Assembly: GCF_000367945.1 (NCBI RefSeq)
Contig: NZ_KB849179.1
Location: 3,597,263 to 3,661,262 of the forward strand
Reading direction: 5' to 3'
Length of the DNA stretch: 64,000 bases
Source of the DNA: Acinetobacter proteolyticus
GTDB lineage: Bacteria > Pseudomonadota > Gammaproteobacteria > Pseudomonadales > Moraxellaceae
Positions within the stretch are counted from its first letter, which is position 1. Every line of letters starts with the position of its first letter. Below, piece by piece: positions 35,183 to 45,190 of the stretch. The notes beneath the pieces were generated by a model that did not search any database, had not been told where the DNA came from, and worked only from the letters and a program-made list of their open reading frames with translations. A program made the translations under genes and the position numbers.

Positions 35183-35788
35183 ATGTATGTTCCAACAATT
35201 GAAAATGCTTTAGTTCCTGTTGTCGTTGAACAATCATCTCGTGGTGAGCGTTCATTCGATATTTATTCACGTCTATTACGTGAACGTGTTATTTTTTTAA
35301 CGGGTGAAGTTGAAGATAACATGGCGAACTTAATCGTTGCGCAGATGTTATTCTTAGAAGCAGAAAATCCAGAAAAAGATATTCACCTTTATATTAACTC
35401 ACCGGGTGGTTCAGTCACTGCAGGTATGGCGATTTATGACACCATGCAGTTTATTAAACCCGATGTTGTGACTTACTGTATGGGGCAAGCGGCATCAATG
35501 GGCGCGTTCCTATTGAATGCAGGTGCAAAAGGCAAACGTTACTGTCTTGAAAATGCACGTGTCATGATCCACCAACCTTTAGGCGGCTTCCGTGGTCAGG
35601 CCTCTGATATTGAAATTCACGCACGTGAAATTCTGTTCATTAAAGAGCGTTTAAATCGTTTAATGGCTGAACATAGTGGCCAAGATTACGAGACCGTTGC
35701 ACGTGATACAGATCGTGATAATTTCATGACAGCACAAGCAGCCAAAGAATATGGTTTAGTCGATGAAGTGCTAAGCAAACGTCCCTGA
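35183..35788 (+). CDS. clpP: ATP-dependent Clp protease proteolytic subunit
   Basis: The 201-residue product has the full ClpP serine-protease set: [15 protein letters not shown] (Ser105), [11 protein letters not shown] (His130) and Asp179 in RDTDRDN. The glycine-rich [18 protein letters not shown] belongs to the head domain. No long propeptide is evident. ClpP forms a 14-mer barrel fed by ClpX, which is encoded 42 bp downstream. Confidence 0.97.
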   Translation: MYVPTIENALVPVVVEQSSRGERSFDIYSRLLRERVIFLTGEVEDNMANLIVAQMLFLEAENPEKDIHLYINSPGGSVTAGMAIYDTMQFIKPDVVTYCMGQAASMGAFLLNAGAKGKRYCLENARVMIHQPLGGFRGQASDIEIHAREILFIKERLNRLMAEHSGQDYETVARDTDRDNFMTAQAAKEYGLVDEVLSKRP

Positions 35789-35830
35789 TTTTTTAGGACC
35801 TAAGTTTAAGATTTAAGTTGTGGAGTAAAT

Positions 35831-37141
35831 ATGTCCGAACATCCTCAAGGACAAAAACATTGTTCATTTTGTGGTAAAACGCAATCTGAAGTTGGAAAGC
35901 TGATTGCAGGTGAGGACGCATATATTTGTAATGAGTGTGTAGATGTCTGCTTGGACTTGGTTCAAACCAGTCAACAAGTTGAAGCAGGGGATTGGGCAAC
36001 CAAAGCCTTGCCGAAACCACATGAAATACGTGCTGCCTTAGACCAATATGTGATTGGGCAAGATGTTGCAAAGAAAACCTTATCGGTTGCAGTATATAAC
36101 CATTATAAACGTTTGAAAGTGGGTCAGTCGACTCATGGACATCAAGAGATTGAAATTGCGAAAAGTAATATTTTGCTGATTGGACCGACAGGTTCAGGTA
36201 AAACATTATTGGCGCAAACACTTGCGCGTTTGCTTGATGTGCCTTTTGCGATGGCAGATGCAACCACTTTAACCGAAGCAGGTTATGTGGGTGAAGATGT
36301 TGAAAACATCGTGCAAAAATTATTGCAAAAAGCGGATTATGATGTAGAGAAAGCACAAAAAGGCATTATCTACATTGATGAGATTGATAAGATTACGCGT
36401 AAATCTGAAAATCCATCGATTACCCGTGATGTGTCAGGCGAAGGCGTACAACAAGCATTATTGAAAATGATTGAAGGTACGGTTGCGTCTATCCCACCAC
36501 AAGGTGGTCGTAAGCACCCGCAGCAAGAGTTCATCCAAATTGATACAGCCAATATCCTGTTCATTTGTGGTGGTGCATTCTCTGGTCTGGAAAAAATTGT
36601 CCAACAGCGTCAAGAGAAAGGCGGGATTGGTTTCACTGCAGATGTGAAAAATAAAGACGACAGTAAAAAAGTCTCTGAATTGTTCCGTCAGGTCGAAGCA
36701 ACGGACTTGGTTAAATTCGGTTTAATTCCTGAATTTATCGGCCGTTTGCCGGTGATTGCAACTTTAGAAGAGCTGGATGAAGAAGCGTTGATGCAGATTC
36801 TGACAGAACCTAAAAATGCATTAACACGCCAATACCAATATCTCTTCACCATGGAAAATGTAGATCTGGTCTTTGATGAATCTGCATTACGTGCCGTGGC
36901 GAAGAAAGCACTTGAGCGTAATACCGGCGCGCGTGGTCTGCGTTCTATTCTGGAAAATGTGTTACTGGAAACCATGTATGACTTACCAAGTCGTACGGAT
37001 GTGGGAACCGTGATTGTGGATGAAGCTGTCATTAATGGTACGGCTAAACCAACATTCAAAGCAGAGCGTTTACCGCAAGTGGGTACGCCAGAAGTAGCAG
37101 AAAAGAAGGATTTGAAGGTGATTGATTCTAAATCAGCCTAA
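35831..37141 (+). CDS. clpX: ATP-dependent Clp protease ATP-binding subunit ClpX
   Basis: The 436-residue product has an N-terminal zinc-binding domain ([13 protein letters not shown]… CNECVDVC; Cys11, 14, 33, 36), then the AAA+ domain with Walker A GPTGSGKT, Walker [11 protein letters not shown] and sensor regions, and a C-terminal small domain ([13 protein letters not shown]). The substrate-pore GYVGED is present. SD GTGGAG. ClpX unfolds tagged proteins for ClpP. Confidence 0.97.
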   Translation: MSEHPQGQKHCSFCGKTQSEVGKLIAGEDAYICNECVDVCLDLVQTSQQVEAGDWATKALPKPHEIRAALDQYVIGQDVAKKTLSVAVYNHYKRLKVGQSTHGHQEIEIAKSNILLIGPTGSGKTLLAQTLARLLDVPFAMADATTLTEAGYVGEDVENIVQKLLQKADYDVEKAQKGIIYIDEIDKITRKSENPSITRDVSGEGVQQALLKMIEGTVASIPPQGGRKHPQQEFIQIDTANILFICGGAFSGLEKIVQQRQEKGGIGFTADVKNKDDSKKVSELFRQVEATDLVKFGLIPEFIGRLPVIATLEELDEEALMQILTEPKNALTRQYQYLFTMENVDLVFDESALRAVAKKALERNTGARGLRSILENVLLETMYDLPSRTDVGTVIVDEAVINGTAKPTFKAERLPQVGTPEVAEKKDLKVIDSKSA

Positions 37142-37154
37142 TTCTCATTCATCT

Positions 37155-37193
37155 AAAAAAGCATGAAAGGCTTGGCTTTTCATGCTTTTTTTA
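37155..37193 (+). terminator. Terminator of clpX
   Basis: AAAAGCATGAAA and TTTTCATGCTTTTTT arms flank a short loop with a long T tract, 14 bp after the stop. Confidence 0.88.
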
Positions 37194-37294
37194 TTTGCAA
37201 TTAGGCGTTGAGGTGTTAATCTTAAAAAATTGAAAAAATGTGCATAGTTTTGCGCGGTTAAAAATAAATCCAAGAAAACGCCTTGAGGGATGTC

Positions 37295-38011
37295 ATGCGT
37301 TATTTAATATTGTCATTATGTTGTGCAGGGGTGTTGGCTGGCTGTCAAAGTCATAAGACAGTTGAAGAAAAACCAACCGCACTGACTGCAACACTACCCC
37401 CAGTTGATACAGCAAAAGAACCAGGTCTATTAGATCAATATCACGTGGGTGGCTTTAGCGTAGGTGGTTGGGTTAATCAAAAATTAGGCCAATATTACGC
37501 ACCTATTAAACCGCAAAATGAACAAGCTGCGGTGGTCTATTTATATCGTCCAGATACGCGTTGGAATCGTCAAGAAATTGCGGCGGCCAATTTATTTATC
37601 AATGGGCATCGTATTCCGAGTTTATTGCATAATCACTATTATTGGTTAGAGCTTCCTGCGGGTACCTATCGCCTGAGTGTGAGTCGTCCTTTGGCGGGAT
37701 TACACTTCCAGAAACCTAAATATTTAGATTTTACCGTCGATGCTGCACAAACCTACTTTATTAAATATGATGAAGAAAATAAAATTTCACGTAGTGAGCA
37801 TACAGGCCCATTTATGATTACGCCTGACAAGGTGGCGCATCAGGAAATCGCATTCACACGGCTAAAATCTTCCAGTTATAACTTTGTCGCTCAAGATGTA
37901 TCGGGCAAGGTTCGTTCAAAACCTCAAGAATTAAAACCTGCCAAATATGATGAAAAGTCAGAAGTGCATTTGGTCAAGCCATTTAAACTCTGGAATCCTT
38001 TGACTTGGTAA
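37295..38011 (+). CDS. DUF2846-type lipoprotein
   Basis: The start is the ATG at 37295; the in-frame codon 12 bp earlier is TTG, and GAGGG lies at the right distance for the ATG. The signal peptide ends VLAGC, so the product (238 residues) is a lipoprotein. A core segment AAVVYLYRPDTRWNRQEI… LPAGTYRLSVSRP… LDFTVDAAQTYFIKY matches the layout of DUF2846 proteins. A long polar tail follows. Role unknown; probably anchored in the outer membrane. Confidence 0.8.
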   Translation: MRYLILSLCCAGVLAGCQSHKTVEEKPTALTATLPPVDTAKEPGLLDQYHVGGFSVGGWVNQKLGQYYAPIKPQNEQAAVVYLYRPDTRWNRQEIAAANLFINGHRIPSLLHNHYYWLELPAGTYRLSVSRPLAGLHFQKPKYLDFTVDAAQTYFIKYDEENKISRSEHTGPFMITPDKVAHQEIAFTRLKSSSYNFVAQDVSGKVRSKPQELKPAKYDEKSEVHLVKPFKLWNPLTW

Positions 38012-38035
38012 GAAGGATAATCAAAAAAGAGCAGT

Positions 38036-38578
38036 TTATTCCTCTTGAATTAAAGGTTGAATGATGGTGAGGAACTGCTGTTGCAGTTTCGAACTTTGTT
38101 CAGGGTCATTTAAGGTTTTTTGACTGAGATTATTCATATATTGAAAAACATTGGTGCTAATCTGCATGGTTTTTTGATTGATGGATTGACCTTCAGGTGT
38201 TTTTAAAAACCTTAAATAAGCCTGTACTTCTTCTTCACTCAGTGCATCGGCATAAATTTTCTCAATCGTCTGTAACGTTTCAGGACGGGCAAATACTTTG
38301 GCGCTGGTTTCTTTGAGTAGTTGGCTCAGTTCTAAAACGGCGAGATGCTCTTGAGTCGTGGTTAATTTTTCTTTTCCGAGTACCCGCAATAGGATATTTT
38401 CGGCCTCAAGATCAAGTGTCGGTTGCATCTCATCAAGTGAGGTATTTAACACATGTTCAAGATCACTGAGTTTAATCAGCTCCTTGACCGATTGGCTCTG
38501 AGCAGGAGACGCACAAGTACTTTGTATGCTACCGAGAAGGCATAGTCCAATCACCATGTTGAACATGTATTTATTCAT
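38036..38578 (-). CDS. Exported DUF2059-like protein
   Basis: The 180-residue product has signal peptide MNKYMFNMVIGLCLLGSIQSTCASP, then an all-helical body (KELIKLSDLEHVLN… LQTIEKIYADALSEEEVQAYLRFLKTPEGQSI), the pattern of DUF2059, where ..LS.EE…FY.TPEG. repeats are typical. Function unknown; periplasmic. Convergent with the DUF2846 lipoprotein gene. Confidence 0.78.
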   Translation of the reverse strand: MNKYMFNMVIGLCLLGSIQSTCASPAQSQSVKELIKLSDLEHVLNTSLDEMQPTLDLEAENILLRVLGKEKLTTTQEHLAVLELSQLLKETSAKVFARPETLQTIEKIYADALSEEEVQAYLRFLKTPEGQSINQKTMQISTNVFQYMNNLSQKTLNDPEQSSKLQQQFLTIIQPLIQEE

Positions 38579-38635
38579 CTATAGACCGCCTTATTATTCT
38601 CATCTTTTTTCTAATTTAGCAGAAGCCACAGGCAA

Positions 38636-38664
38636 AAAAATAGCCGAATACGATGATTCGGCTA
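38636..38664 (-). terminator. Terminator of fumA
   Basis: On the minus strand ATAGCCGAAT-CATCGT-ATTCGGCTAT is followed by TTTTTTT, directly after the fumarase gene. Confidence 0.88.
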
Positions 38665-38681
38665 TTTGAATTGTATGAATA

Positions 38682-40208
38682 TTATGACGCAGCGGCATCT
38701 ACCACTGGAATCTTACCGATTTTCGCTTGCCAGATTTTTGGTGCTGTTGCATGAATCGAAGTACCATTCACATCAACTGCAACAGAGACAGGCATATCTT
38801 CAACCACGAATTTGTAGATTGCTTCCATACCTAAGTCTGCAAAGGCAACGACTTCCGCTTCACGAACTGCTTTAGACACGAGGTAAGCAGCACCACCAAC
38901 AGCCATTAAATAAGTTGCTTGATTGTCTTTGATCGCTTCAATTGCAGCAGGACCACGATCCGCTTTACCAATCATGCCGAATAAGCCAGTTGCTTCTAAC
39001 ACTTGACGAGTGAACTTATCCATACGGGTTGCTGTTGTTGGGCCAGCAGGACCAACCACTTCATCGCCAACTGGATCGACTGGACCCACGTAGTAAATAA
39101 ATTTACCTTTTAGATCGACTGGAAGTTCTTCACCATTATTTAACATGTCGACCATGCGCTTATGTGCAGCATCACGACCTGTATAAATTGTACCGTTTAA
39201 TAATAATGTATCGCCTGGCTTCCAAGCATTCATTTCTTCTTGAGTAATGGTATCAAGGTTGACACGCTTCGATTGAGACGAATCCCACGTTACAGCAGGG
39301 TAGTCTTCAAGTTTTGGTGCTTGAATATGTGCAACACCAGTACCATCTAATTGGAAGTGGGCGTGACGAGTCGCAGCGCAGTTTGGAATCATACCGACTG
39401 GCTTACCTGCCGCATGACATGGGTAATCCTTGATTTTAATATCAAGAACTGTGGTTAAACCACCAAGACCTTGTGCGCCAATACCCAATGCATTCACTTT
39501 CTCGAAGATCTCGATACGGAGTTCTTCCATTTTGCTTTGTGGGCCACGACGAAGTAATTCGTCCATGTTGATTTCTTCCATAAGTGCTTCTTTTGCAAGC
39601 ATCATGGCTTTTTCAGCAGTACCACCGATACCAATACCGAGCATACCCGGTGGACACCAGCCTGCACCCATAGTTGGAACAGTTTTAAGTACCCAATCCA
39701 CGATTGAATCAGATGGATTGAGCATCGCAAGTTTAGATTTATTTTCTGAACCGCCACCCTTCGCTGCAACGGTAATATCAACTTTATTACCCGGTACGAG
39801 TTTGTAGTGAATCACGGCAGGGGTATTGTCTTTGGTATTTTTACGACCAAAAGCTGGATCTGCTAAAACAGAAGCACGGAGTACGTTTGAGTTCTCTAGA
39901 TAACCTTGGCGTACACCTTCGTTGACTGCATCATCCAAGCTCATGGTTAAATCAAATTTAACATCTAAGCCGACTTCAAGGAAAACGTTAACGATCCCTG
40001 TATCCTGACAGATTGGTCGGTGACCTTCAGCACACATACGTGAGTTGATCAGGATTTGGGCAATAGCATCTTTTGCAGCTTTGTTTTCTTCACGATCATA
40101 AGCACGGCTCATCGCTTGGATGAAGTCTTGTGGGTGATAGTAAGAAATAAACTGCAGGGCATCCTTGATTGATGTAATCAAGTCATCTTGTTTGATGATC
40201 GTTGTCAT
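38682..40208 (-). CDS. fumA: Class I fumarate hydratase (4Fe-4S)
   Basis: The 508-residue product is a fused alpha/beta class I fumarase. The N-terminal half carries RMCAEGHRPICQDTGIVNVF, GGGSENKSKLAMLNPSD, GWCPPGMLGIGIGGTAEKAM and NCAATRHAHF (cluster Cys region). The C-terminal half carries GTIYTGRDAAHKRMVD and GPAGPTTATRMD. The cluster activates fumarate/malate interconversion and is oxygen-sensitive. It is a TCA-cycle enzyme, cytoplasmic; whether it is the main fumarase cannot be seen here. Confidence 0.95.
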   Translation of the reverse strand: MTTIIKQDDLITSIKDALQFISYYHPQDFIQAMSRAYDREENKAAKDAIAQILINSRMCAEGHRPICQDTGIVNVFLEVGLDVKFDLTMSLDDAVNEGVRQGYLENSNVLRASVLADPAFGRKNTKDNTPAVIHYKLVPGNKVDITVAAKGGGSENKSKLAMLNPSDSIVDWVLKTVPTMGAGWCPPGMLGIGIGGTAEKAMMLAKEALMEEINMDELLRRGPQSKMEELRIEIFEKVNALGIGAQGLGGLTTVLDIKIKDYPCHAAGKPVGMIPNCAATRHAHFQLDGTGVAHIQAPKLEDYPAVTWDSSQSKRVNLDTITQEEMNAWKPGDTLLLNGTIYTGRDAAHKRMVDMLNNGEELPVDLKGKFIYYVGPVDPVGDEVVGPAGPTTATRMDKFTRQVLEATGLFGMIGKADRGPAAIEAIKDNQATYLMAVGGAAYLVSKAVREAEVVAFADLGMEAIYKFVVEDMPVSVAVDVNGTSIHATAPKIWQAKIGKIPVVDAAAS

Positions 40209-40356
40209 ATCAAATTTCTCTTGAGCGGGCGATTAGCTGGCGGGCTAAATTATATGACAAAAAGCAATGAATGTGGGAGTTTTAGCTTAGATTTAGCGAA
40301 AGGTCTAAGCTGATCCTTCGATCCAAATTACAGCAACAAAAGATGCGCTGTGGATT

Positions 40357-41217
40357 TTAGTTTTTTCTCAGTTGAGATGGACTATAGCCAAACTGTTTCT
40401 TAAAGCGATGGCTAAAATGGCTGCTGGAGCTAAAACCATATTGCACAGCAATCTCTGTCAGATTCGCTGTGGTCTGTTCCAGTGCTTGATGAGCACGCTC
40501 AAGACGGCGTTGCATCACATATTGATGCGGTGGCATCTGCATCGATTGTTTAAACATATGCGCAAAATGATACTCGCTGAGTTGCGCTTGCTGAGCCAGA
40601 TCGGACAAGGTCAAACTCAAATGGAGATTTTGATCAATCCATTCTAATAGCTGCTTAAGCAGATAAGGAGACAGCCCCCCTTTGACTTCAGGTGCTTGCC
40701 ATTGTGCATGACTATAATTTTTGATCAGATGATTGAGTAACAGCGTTGTTGCGGTACTCATCTGCAAATGGTTTTCACGATCTTGCCATGCGCCATTGAG
40801 TAAAAAGTGCCGATAAATCATCGAAATTTGTGGGTCAGCCACAAAAATTTGTGGATTTAAAATGATCTGACTCGGTTCACGATCCCAGACTTGTTCTGCC
40901 ACACGTTGTAAGTGCTGTTCAGTATAGTAAAGATGTACAAAGGTGAGTGGGTCACGTAGGTCCCAAGTCGACTCGAAATCTTGTGGCATCAGGCACATAC
41001 GGTCAGGACCACCGCCATTGTGCCAGCCTTGTTGGGTTTTTTGATAGCTTTCATAACCGCCCTGAATATACATACTCAAAGTGTGGTGATTGCTACAGAC
41101 ACTGACACGGTCTTGGTTATTTTGCCACATGGCCAACTGCATACCCGAACCCAGTTCTACCGAGTCGAGCAATTGCGCTTTATATTGCTGTAATTGATCT
41201 AGAATCTGATATTTCAT
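40357..41217 (-). CDS. AraC-family regulator
   Basis: The 286-residue product has an N-terminal sensing domain of ~170 residues with no clear cupin metal motif, then an AraC DNA-binding domain: LTLSDLAQQAQLSEYHFAHM and LTEIAVQYGFSSSSHFSHRF, ending YSPSQLRKN. It is divergent from an EamA transporter with a 180-bp gap, the same arrangement as at 5.9-7.7 kb. No long palindrome was found in this gap. Target and ligand unknown. Confidence 0.9.
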   Translation of the reverse strand: MKYQILDQLQQYKAQLLDSVELGSGMQLAMWQNNQDRVSVCSNHHTLSMYIQGGYESYQKTQQGWHNGGGPDRMCLMPQDFESTWDLRDPLTFVHLYYTEQHLQRVAEQVWDREPSQIILNPQIFVADPQISMIYRHFLLNGAWQDRENHLQMSTATTLLLNHLIKNYSHAQWQAPEVKGGLSPYLLKQLLEWIDQNLHLSLTLSDLAQQAQLSEYHFAHMFKQSMQMPPHQYVMQRRLERAHQALEQTTANLTEIAVQYGFSSSSHFSHRFKKQFGYSPSQLRKN

Positions 41218-41397
41218 CTTCTATACGCAGTGCCAAATATGATCCCATTTAGTGTAGAACTTTCAGCCAGTTTTGTCATCTGGTCAAAAAATTTAGAAAA
41301 ACGCAAATCCATGACAATCACCGCAAGATGGTGCAAGTAATCAACTGCCCCAACCCTGCAAAATATAACAGTTATTGTTGAGTTTGGTTCTAATGAT

Positions 41398-42312
41398 ATG
41401 AATGCGCTGTTATATGCTTTGGTTGTGGTGATCTGGGGCACCACATGGATTGCGATCAGTCTACAACAACAAAGTGGGATATCAGCCAGTGTTGCAGTGT
41501 TCTGGCGTTTTTTTATTTCTGCAATGGTGTTATTTGCTTTCGTTGCTTTGAGCCGAAAGTTGCAGAAACTGGCAGGCAAAGATCATCTGTTTTGTATGTT
41601 ACAGGCCTGCTGTATTTTTGGCTTTAACTTTGTCTGTTTTTATTATGCGGTGCAATATATCAGTAGTGGTTTAGAGGCCGTGATTTTTTCCATGGCGGTG
41701 ATTTTCAATACCATCAATGCCCGATTATTTTTCTCTCAGCAGGTTTCTTCACGGTTTTATCCTGCCGCTTTACTTGGTGTGCTGGGGATTATTGCCTTGT
41801 TCTGGCATGACGTGGTGGGCACCACTTTAAATCGCAATACATTGATTGGTATTGGACTCTGTATTTTAGGGACTTATGGTTTCTCTTTGGGCAATATGAT
41901 CAGTACGCGCCATCAAAAACATGGCTTGGATATTTTTACCACCAATGCCTACGGGATGTTGTATGGCTCATTGCTAATGGCCTTGATCTCATGGTTTAGA
42001 CAGGATCAGTTTTTCCCGAGTATGCAATTCAGTGCAATCAGTGCTTTACTGTATCTCGCGATCTTTGGTTCAGTGATTGGTTTCACTGCCTATTTCTATC
42101 TGGTCGGACGGATTGGTGCAGGTAAGGCAGCTTATAGTACCTTGTTATTTCCTTTGGTCGCATTGGTGATTTCGACTGTATGGGAAGGCTATCACTGGCA
42201 AATGAATGCGGTGATTGGGGTGATTTTGATCTTATGTGGTAATGCGATTTTCTTTGTAAAAGGGCCGCAAACCAAGAAAGTTCAGGCATTAAATAAGCCA
42301 GAATCCTGTTAA
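41398..42312 (+). CDS. DMT-superfamily (EamA) transporter
   Basis: The 304-residue product has ten hydrophobic helices in two EamA halves: MNALLYALVVVIWGTTWIAIS, and in the second half LSLGNMISTRHQKHG…FTTNAYGMLYGSLLMALISW. It ends GVILILCGNAIFFVKG, with a polar tail. The WGTTW motif near the N terminus is a common EamA mark. The substrate is unknown; the neighbouring AraC gene probably controls it. Confidence 0.88.
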   Translation: MNALLYALVVVIWGTTWIAISLQQQSGISASVAVFWRFFISAMVLFAFVALSRKLQKLAGKDHLFCMLQACCIFGFNFVCFYYAVQYISSGLEAVIFSMAVIFNTINARLFFSQQVSSRFYPAALLGVLGIIALFWHDVVGTTLNRNTLIGIGLCILGTYGFSLGNMISTRHQKHGLDIFTTNAYGMLYGSLLMALISWFRQDQFFPSMQFSAISALLYLAIFGSVIGFTAYFYLVGRIGAGKAAYSTLLFPLVALVISTVWEGYHWQMNAVIGVILILCGNAIFFVKGPQTKKVQALNKPESC

Positions 42313-42362
42313 GATTTTGCTCAATGGCTTTAAAAAAGCAATGACGCATAATAGGCAATGAC

Positions 42363-42971
42363 ATGGTACAGGAACATCTAGCACTGCATATTATTGAACT
42401 CTATCAGCAGCATGCTGGTGAATGGATCGAACTACGAGGCAAGGTACTATCTGAGAAAGTTTGGCTCGATCGTTTTCTAGCCTTGCTCCCAAGCTCGGCA
42501 AGTATTTTGGATTTAGGTTGTGGCTCTGCTCAACCTATTGCTGCTTATTTTATTGCCCAAGGACATCATATAACAGGGGTAGATACTTCGGAATACATGA
42601 TTGAAATGGCACGGCAGTCTTTCCCTGAACATGTTTGGGTACAGCAAGATTTTCGGGAGTACCTTCCTGAACAAAAGTTTCAAGGGATTATTGCGTGGGA
42701 TAGTTTCTTCCACTTAACCCAAGATGATCAACGAAACATGTTTAAACGTTTTGCCGAATATGCACAATCAGGTACAGCTTTAATGTTTAGCAGTGGGCCT
42801 GAACAGGGCGAGGCGATTGGTTCGTTATGTGGAGAGCCACTGTACCATGCCAGTCTTTCAGCGGAGGAATATCAGACTTTGCTGCAAGATCATGGATTTA
42901 CACTGATTAAAACGATTGCTGAAGATATTGAATGTACGGGACATACGGTCTGGTTAGCTCAATATCGCTAA
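42363..42971 (+). CDS. Class I SAM-dependent methyltransferase
   Basis: The 202-residue product has motif I ILDLGCGSAQPIAAYF, motif II ITGVDTSEYMIEMAR, and IIAWDSFFHLTQDDQR in the motif-IV position. Fold and size fit small-molecule methyltransferases. It follows the EamA gene by 50 bp on the same strand and could be cotranscribed. The substrate is unknown. Confidence 0.82.
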   Translation: MVQEHLALHIIELYQQHAGEWIELRGKVLSEKVWLDRFLALLPSSASILDLGCGSAQPIAAYFIAQGHHITGVDTSEYMIEMARQSFPEHVWVQQDFREYLPEQKFQGIIAWDSFFHLTQDDQRNMFKRFAEYAQSGTALMFSSGPEQGEAIGSLCGEPLYHASLSAEEYQTLLQDHGFTLIKTIAEDIECTGHTVWLAQYR

Positions 42972-42973
42972 TA

Positions 42974-43004
42974 AAAAAGCCCTTTACATTGAAAGGGCTT
43001 TTTC
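42974..43004. terminator. Bidirectional terminator between the methyltransferase gene and pta
   Basis: AAAAAGCCCTTT-ACATTG-AAAGGGCTTTTT is a near-symmetrical stem serving both convergent genes. Confidence 0.9.
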
Positions 43005-43025
43005 AATTTCAATCGAATCGTGAAT

Positions 43026-45161
43026 TTAATCTTGTTGTTTGGCCTGAATCGCAGTTAAAGCAATGGTAAACACAATATCATCAACCAATGCGCCACGAGA
43101 CAAGTCATTCACAGGCTTGTTTAAACCTTGTAGCATTGGACCAACACTCACCACATTGGCAGCACGTTGTACCGCTTTATAGGTGGTATTACCTGTGTTC
43201 AGATCAGGGAAAATAAATACATTGGCACGTCCTGCCACTTGCGAGTCTGGTGCTTTTTGGCGACCAACACTTTCAACCGAAGCGGCGTCGTATTGCAATG
43301 GACCGTCAATCAATAAATCAGGACGGCGTTGCTGTGCAATTTTAGTTGCCTCAGCCACTTTCTCAACATCAGCGCCTGTGCCAGATGTGCCAGTAGAATA
43401 GCTGATCATGGCAATGCGTGGATCGAGACCAAAGGCCTTAGCTGAATCTGCTGATTGAATCGCAATCTCAGCAAGTTGTTCTGCATTCGGATCTGGGTTA
43501 ATCGCACAGTCACCATAGACATAGACTTCATCAGGCAACAACATAAAGAAAATGGATGAGACCAGTGAGTAATTCGGTGCGGTCTTAATTAGCTGGAATG
43601 CAGGGCGTACGGTGTTGGCCGTGGTATGAATCGCGCCAGACACCAAACCATCGACTTGATCGAGTGCCAACATCATGGTGCCAAGCACCACGGTATCTTG
43701 CAGCTGTGCTTTGGCTTGTAGTGCGTCGAGCTTACCTTTACGCAGTTCTACCATCGGTTCGATGTATTGATCACGAATCGTATCTGGGTCAATGATCTGT
43801 AAATCTTCGGGTAACTGAATACCGCGTGCTTTAGCTACTTCGGCAACCGATTCAGGCTTTGCCAATAAAATACACTGCGCAATGCCACGGGTTTGACAGA
43901 TGACAGCCGCTTGTACTGTGCGTGGCTCATCACCTTCAGGCAGGACAATGCATTTTTTCGCAGCAATGGATTTCTGTACCAGCTCGTAACGGAAAGCAGA
44001 TGGTGACAGGCGAGGGTGTAAGTTGTTTTGAGTATGTTGATCCAGCCAATTACTATCTAGATGACTGGACACGAAACGGGTCACCTGTTCGGCACGCTCA
44101 GTATCATCAATGGGAATCTCATTACCAAAGCGATGCAGCAGTTGTGCCGTTTCTAAAGTATCAAGTGGGGTATGTAAAATTGGTAACCCCTGTTTGATCG
44201 CACTTTGGCAAAATTCGAGTACATTGCTTGCAGGCGCAGCTTGCTCGGTTAACACCAGACCCGCGAGTGGCGTACCATTGCTGCTGGCAAGACTGGCAGC
44301 CAAGATCGCATCAGTTCGTTGTGATGCGCTAATAATCAGTTCACCCGCAACAAATTTATGCAGTTCTGATTCGATATTGGAGGCAATTAAACTGGTATGT
44401 AGAATACGACGTTGTTTAGCCTCACCTTGATGCAACCATGTACCATTGATGATCGAAGCGATATCTAAACTACGAGGCACACTGAGGGTATTGCTGAATG
44501 GCACCAATCCAATAATCGGGAGTTCATCGGTGCCCATAAAGCGGTTATAACGTTGTAACTCTAAGGCAAAAGCATCGATGTGTTGATCTAGACGCAGACT
44601 TGGATCAAGTGTGACCGGAATTTCGGCCGTGCCCTCAGGTAAGCCTTTGGTCCGCATAAACAACACACCTGTCGTGCGTGCCGACGCTGCGCCACCGAAT
44701 TGACGTAAGTGCGCATCGACTCTTTCCGCTGTTTTACGTGGATCAGCTAAATCTGCGGTGCTGACCAATACCACTTGCGCATCCAGTGCTTGTGCGAGTG
44801 CGGCATTGATTTCACTGACAAAATGATCTTGTCCATTCGGCACTAAACCTTCAACGATAATCACATCATGATCAGCTGAAATTTGACGGTGTAGCGCAAC
44901 AGCTTCTTCAAGCAATTCATCTGTTTCACCCAAGGCAATCAGTTGAGTCAGTCTTTCATAGGTGATTGGCTCGGCAGATTTATGCTGAAATAAATGACGA
45001 TAGAGTGTCGTGGTACGGTCAACCGTGGTGTCTGCTATTTGAGAATAAGGTTTTAAGAAACCCGCATTAATCCCTTTACAATCTAGTGCATAGATCATAC
45101 CTAAGCAGGCTGAAGTTAAGCCAACACCTTCACCTGTGGGGATGAGTAAAATCGTATTCAT
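43026..45161 (-). CDS. pta: Phosphate acetyltransferase
   Basis: The 711-residue product is the long Pta form. The N terminus is a P-loop-like dethiobiotin-synthetase-type domain (MNTILLIPTGEGVGLTSACLGMIYAL), the middle a DRTGG domain (GELIISASQRTDAILAAS), and the C-terminal ~330 residues the catalytic PTA_PTB domain (CIVLPEGDEPRTVQAA, GLVSGAIHTTANTVRPAFQLIKT, ISYSTGTSGTGADVEKV). It interconverts acetyl-CoA and acetyl phosphate. It follows ackA by 29 bp. Confidence 0.96.
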   Translation of the reverse strand: MNTILLIPTGEGVGLTSACLGMIYALDCKGINAGFLKPYSQIADTTVDRTTTLYRHLFQHKSAEPITYERLTQLIALGETDELLEEAVALHRQISADHDVIIVEGLVPNGQDHFVSEINAALAQALDAQVVLVSTADLADPRKTAERVDAHLRQFGGAASARTTGVLFMRTKGLPEGTAEIPVTLDPSLRLDQHIDAFALELQRYNRFMGTDELPIIGLVPFSNTLSVPRSLDIASIINGTWLHQGEAKQRRILHTSLIASNIESELHKFVAGELIISASQRTDAILAASLASSNGTPLAGLVLTEQAAPASNVLEFCQSAIKQGLPILHTPLDTLETAQLLHRFGNEIPIDDTERAEQVTRFVSSHLDSNWLDQHTQNNLHPRLSPSAFRYELVQKSIAAKKCIVLPEGDEPRTVQAAVICQTRGIAQCILLAKPESVAEVAKARGIQLPEDLQIIDPDTIRDQYIEPMVELRKGKLDALQAKAQLQDTVVLGTMMLALDQVDGLVSGAIHTTANTVRPAFQLIKTAPNYSLVSSIFFMLLPDEVYVYGDCAINPDPNAEQLAEIAIQSADSAKAFGLDPRIAMISYSTGTSGTGADVEKVAEATKIAQQRRPDLLIDGPLQYDAASVESVGRQKAPDSQVAGRANVFIFPDLNTGNTTYKAVQRAANVVSVGPMLQGLNKPVNDLSRGALVDDIVFTIALTAIQAKQQD

Positions 45162-45190
45162 AGTGACCTTAAAATTGTCTAATATTTTGA